Shown: positions 5,050 through 6,198 of the stretch, one piece after another
Position numbering within the stretch: the stretch's first letter is position 1
Layout of the letters: each line of letters starts with the position of its first letter
DNA from: Pseudomonadota bacterium
Lineage (GTDB): Bacteria; Pseudomonadota; Alphaproteobacteria; Acetobacterales; Acetobacteraceae
Assembly: GCA_021815835.1 (NCBI GenBank)
Contig: JAKAZN010000109.1
Location: forward strand, 1-6,198
Length of the DNA: 6,198 nt
Reading direction: 5' to 3'
Program-made: the position numbers and the translations under genes
Notes under the pieces: generated by a model
What the model was told of the DNA's origin: nothing
The model's database searches: none
Seen by the model: only the letters and a program-made list of their open reading frames with translations

Positions 5050-6198
5050 CTACAGCACCAGCATCCCGATCGTGGCCGCGACCATCAACACCGCGGTGGC
5101 CCAGCCGAGCACGCGCAGCCAGGCCGGAAGCACGAAGTTTCCCATCACGCTCCGTAACGACCCCAGCACCACCATCGCCACGATCACCGGTCCCGCCACC
5201 GCGCCGTTGATGACCGCGGCCCAGACCAGCGCGCGCATCGGATCGATCGGCGAGACCACGATCCCCGCGCCCAGCAGGGTCGCCGCGGCGATGGTGGCGT
5301 AGAACGCCCGCGCGTCGCCCGCCTTGCGGCCCAGCCCGACGCGCCAGCCCGCGGCCTCGCCCAGCGCGTAGGCGGTGGCCCCGGCCAGCACCGGCACCGC
5401 GAGCAGCCCGGTGCCGAGCACGCCGAGCGCGAAGATCAGCATCGCGAAGCGCCCGGCGATCGGCTCCAGCGCCTTGGCCGCCTGCCCGGCGGTGTCGATG
5501 GTAAGGATGCCGTGCGTGTGCAGGGTGGCGGCGGTGCCGATGATGATCGACAACGAGACGACATTGGAATAGGTCATTCCGGCCCAGGTATCGGCATCGA
5601 TGCGGCCGATCTCGTCGGCCCCGTCCTCGCCGCGGTCGCGCAGCGGGCGCGGATCGCGGGAGATCAGCATGTCCTCCACCTCCTCGGCGGCCTGCCAGAC
5701 GAACAGGTACGGGCTGATCGTGGTGCCGAGCACGCCCACCAGCATCGTCAGCGCGTCGCGGGTGAGCGCGACATGCGGGATCAGCACCGCGACCAGCACC
5801 TGGCCCCACTGCACGTGGATCACGAACAGGAGCGCGACATAGGCGAGCAGCGCCAGGGTCAGCCATTTCAGGAACACGACGTAGCGCCTGTAGGCCACCC
5901 AGATCTCGGTGATCACGCAGAAGACGGCGATCACGCCGGCCCAGGCCCAGCCGGGTCCGCCGGCGAGCATGCGCGCGACCTCGGCCATGCCCCCGATATC
6001 GGCGCCGAGATTGACCACGTTCGCAACCACCAGCAGGCCGACGAGCCCGAGCACCACCGGGCGCGGCGCGTGCAGGCGAAGCGCGCCCACCACCCCCGCG
6101 CCGGTGACGCGGCCGATGCGCGCGCTCATTTCCTGCGCCGCGACCATGAACGGGAGCGTGAGCACCACCGCCCAGCCGAGGCCGTAGCCGAACGCCGC
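5050..6198 (-). CDS. Nramp-family divalent cation transporter with non-canonical TM6 motif (5' end outside window)
   Basis: The 382 visible residues are an inner-membrane Nramp/SLC11-type transporter. The frame stays open to the right edge, and the codons before the GTG at 6168 (AAFGYGLGWA) belong to TM2, so the gene starts outside the window and lacks TM1 with its metal-binding DPGN-type motif here. Family marks are LPFMVAAQEMSARIGRVTG (15-33), ANVVNLGADIGGMAEVARML (59-78, TM3) and the C-terminal VMGNF followed by GW. At least nine further hydrophobic segments follow TM2. TM6 reads GTTISPYLF (158-166) where Mn/Fe transporters have a form of AxVMPHN: the metal-ligand Met corresponds to Ser162 and the His to Tyr164. 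An acidic cytoplasmic loop (171-202) follows. Similar loss of the Met is known in Nramp-related magnesium transporters and in plant aluminium transporter NRAT1, so substrates other than Mn2+/Fe2+ should be considered. The gene ends 17 bp from the convergent dehydrogenase stop, with no clear terminator between them. Confidence 0.88.
   Translation of the reverse strand, partial: AAFGYGLGWAVVLTLPFMVAAQEMSARIGRVTGAGVVGALRLHAPRPVVLGLVGLLVVANVVNLGADIGGMAEVARMLAGGPGWAWAGVIAVFCVITEIWVAYRRYVVFLKWLTLALLAYVALLFVIHVQWGQVLVAVLIPHVALTRDALTMLVGVLGTTISPYLFVWQAAEEVEDMLISRDPRPLRDRGEDGADEIGRIDADTWAGMTYSNVVSLSIIIGTAATLHTHGILTIDTAGQAAKALEPIAGRFAMLIFALGVLGTGLLAVPVLAGATAYALGEAAGWRVGLGRKAGDARAFYATIAAATLLGAGIVVSPIDPMRALVWAAVINGAVAGPVIVAMVVLGSLRSVMGNFVLPAWLRVLGWATAVLMVAATIGMLVL

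Noticed and set aside
4007..5866. 619-residue open frame on the minus strand across the dehydrogenase and Nramp region
   Set aside because: Arg/Gly/Asp-rich translation with no domain. It lies antisense to the dehydrogenase and out of frame with the Nramp gene, so it is a shadow.
1..6198. CRISPR array, tRNA, rRNA, toxin-antitoxin or phage defence genes
   Set aside because: No regularly spaced repeats, tRNA-like cloverleaf or family motif for these was seen on either strand. The PLD-type nuclease has a signal peptide, so it is not a cytoplasmic defence effector.

Overview
The window is very GC-rich (mostly well above 65% by eye), with strong G/C bias at third codon positions. It carries six recognisable protein genes plus a transposase remnant. 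Protein character and base composition suggest an alphaproteobacterium, possibly an Acetobacteraceae/Rhodospirillales-type genome. This is inference, since no rRNA or marker gene is present.

Layout, left to right. At 67-339 (minus) lies an N-terminal scrap of an IS630-family transposase; positions 1-66 hold nothing I recognise. Two abutting perfect palindromes at 346-367 lead into a secreted phospholipase D/Nuc-type nuclease (394-1164, plus) with an unusual C-terminal cysteine-containing Ada-like domain. A 96-bp gap rich in nested inverted repeats follows. Next comes a two-gene unit: an SDR oxidoreductase (1261-2040) whose stop overlaps the start of an MFS transporter (2037-3266) as ATGA. A DUF1847 cysteine-rich protein (3309-4010, minus) converges on the MFS gene. 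It diverges from a shikimate/quinate dehydrogenase-like gene (4199-5032, plus) across a 188-bp gap that holds a 28-bp near-palindrome and a weak promoter-like sequence. Finally, an Nramp-family transporter (5050-6198, minus) converges on the dehydrogenase and runs off the right edge of the window, so its N-terminus is missing.

How the genes may work together. The only firm operon is SDR-MFS, which suggests a small uptake or export plus oxidation/reduction module for an unknown small molecule. The dehydrogenase has the NAD-type acidic residue and the C-terminal signature of the quinate/shikimate dehydrogenase subgroup, so it may be catabolic rather than the biosynthetic AroE. It is tempting to link it to the neighbouring transporter and SDR, but the gene order does not prove this. 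The Nramp protein lacks the TM6 methionine of manganese/iron transporters and probably moves a different cation. I see no clear evidence of a wholly new multi-gene system. The best leads are the 28-bp dyad in the divergent gap, the variant active-site residues in the SDR and the shikimate dehydrogenase-like protein, and the altered metal site of the Nramp protein.
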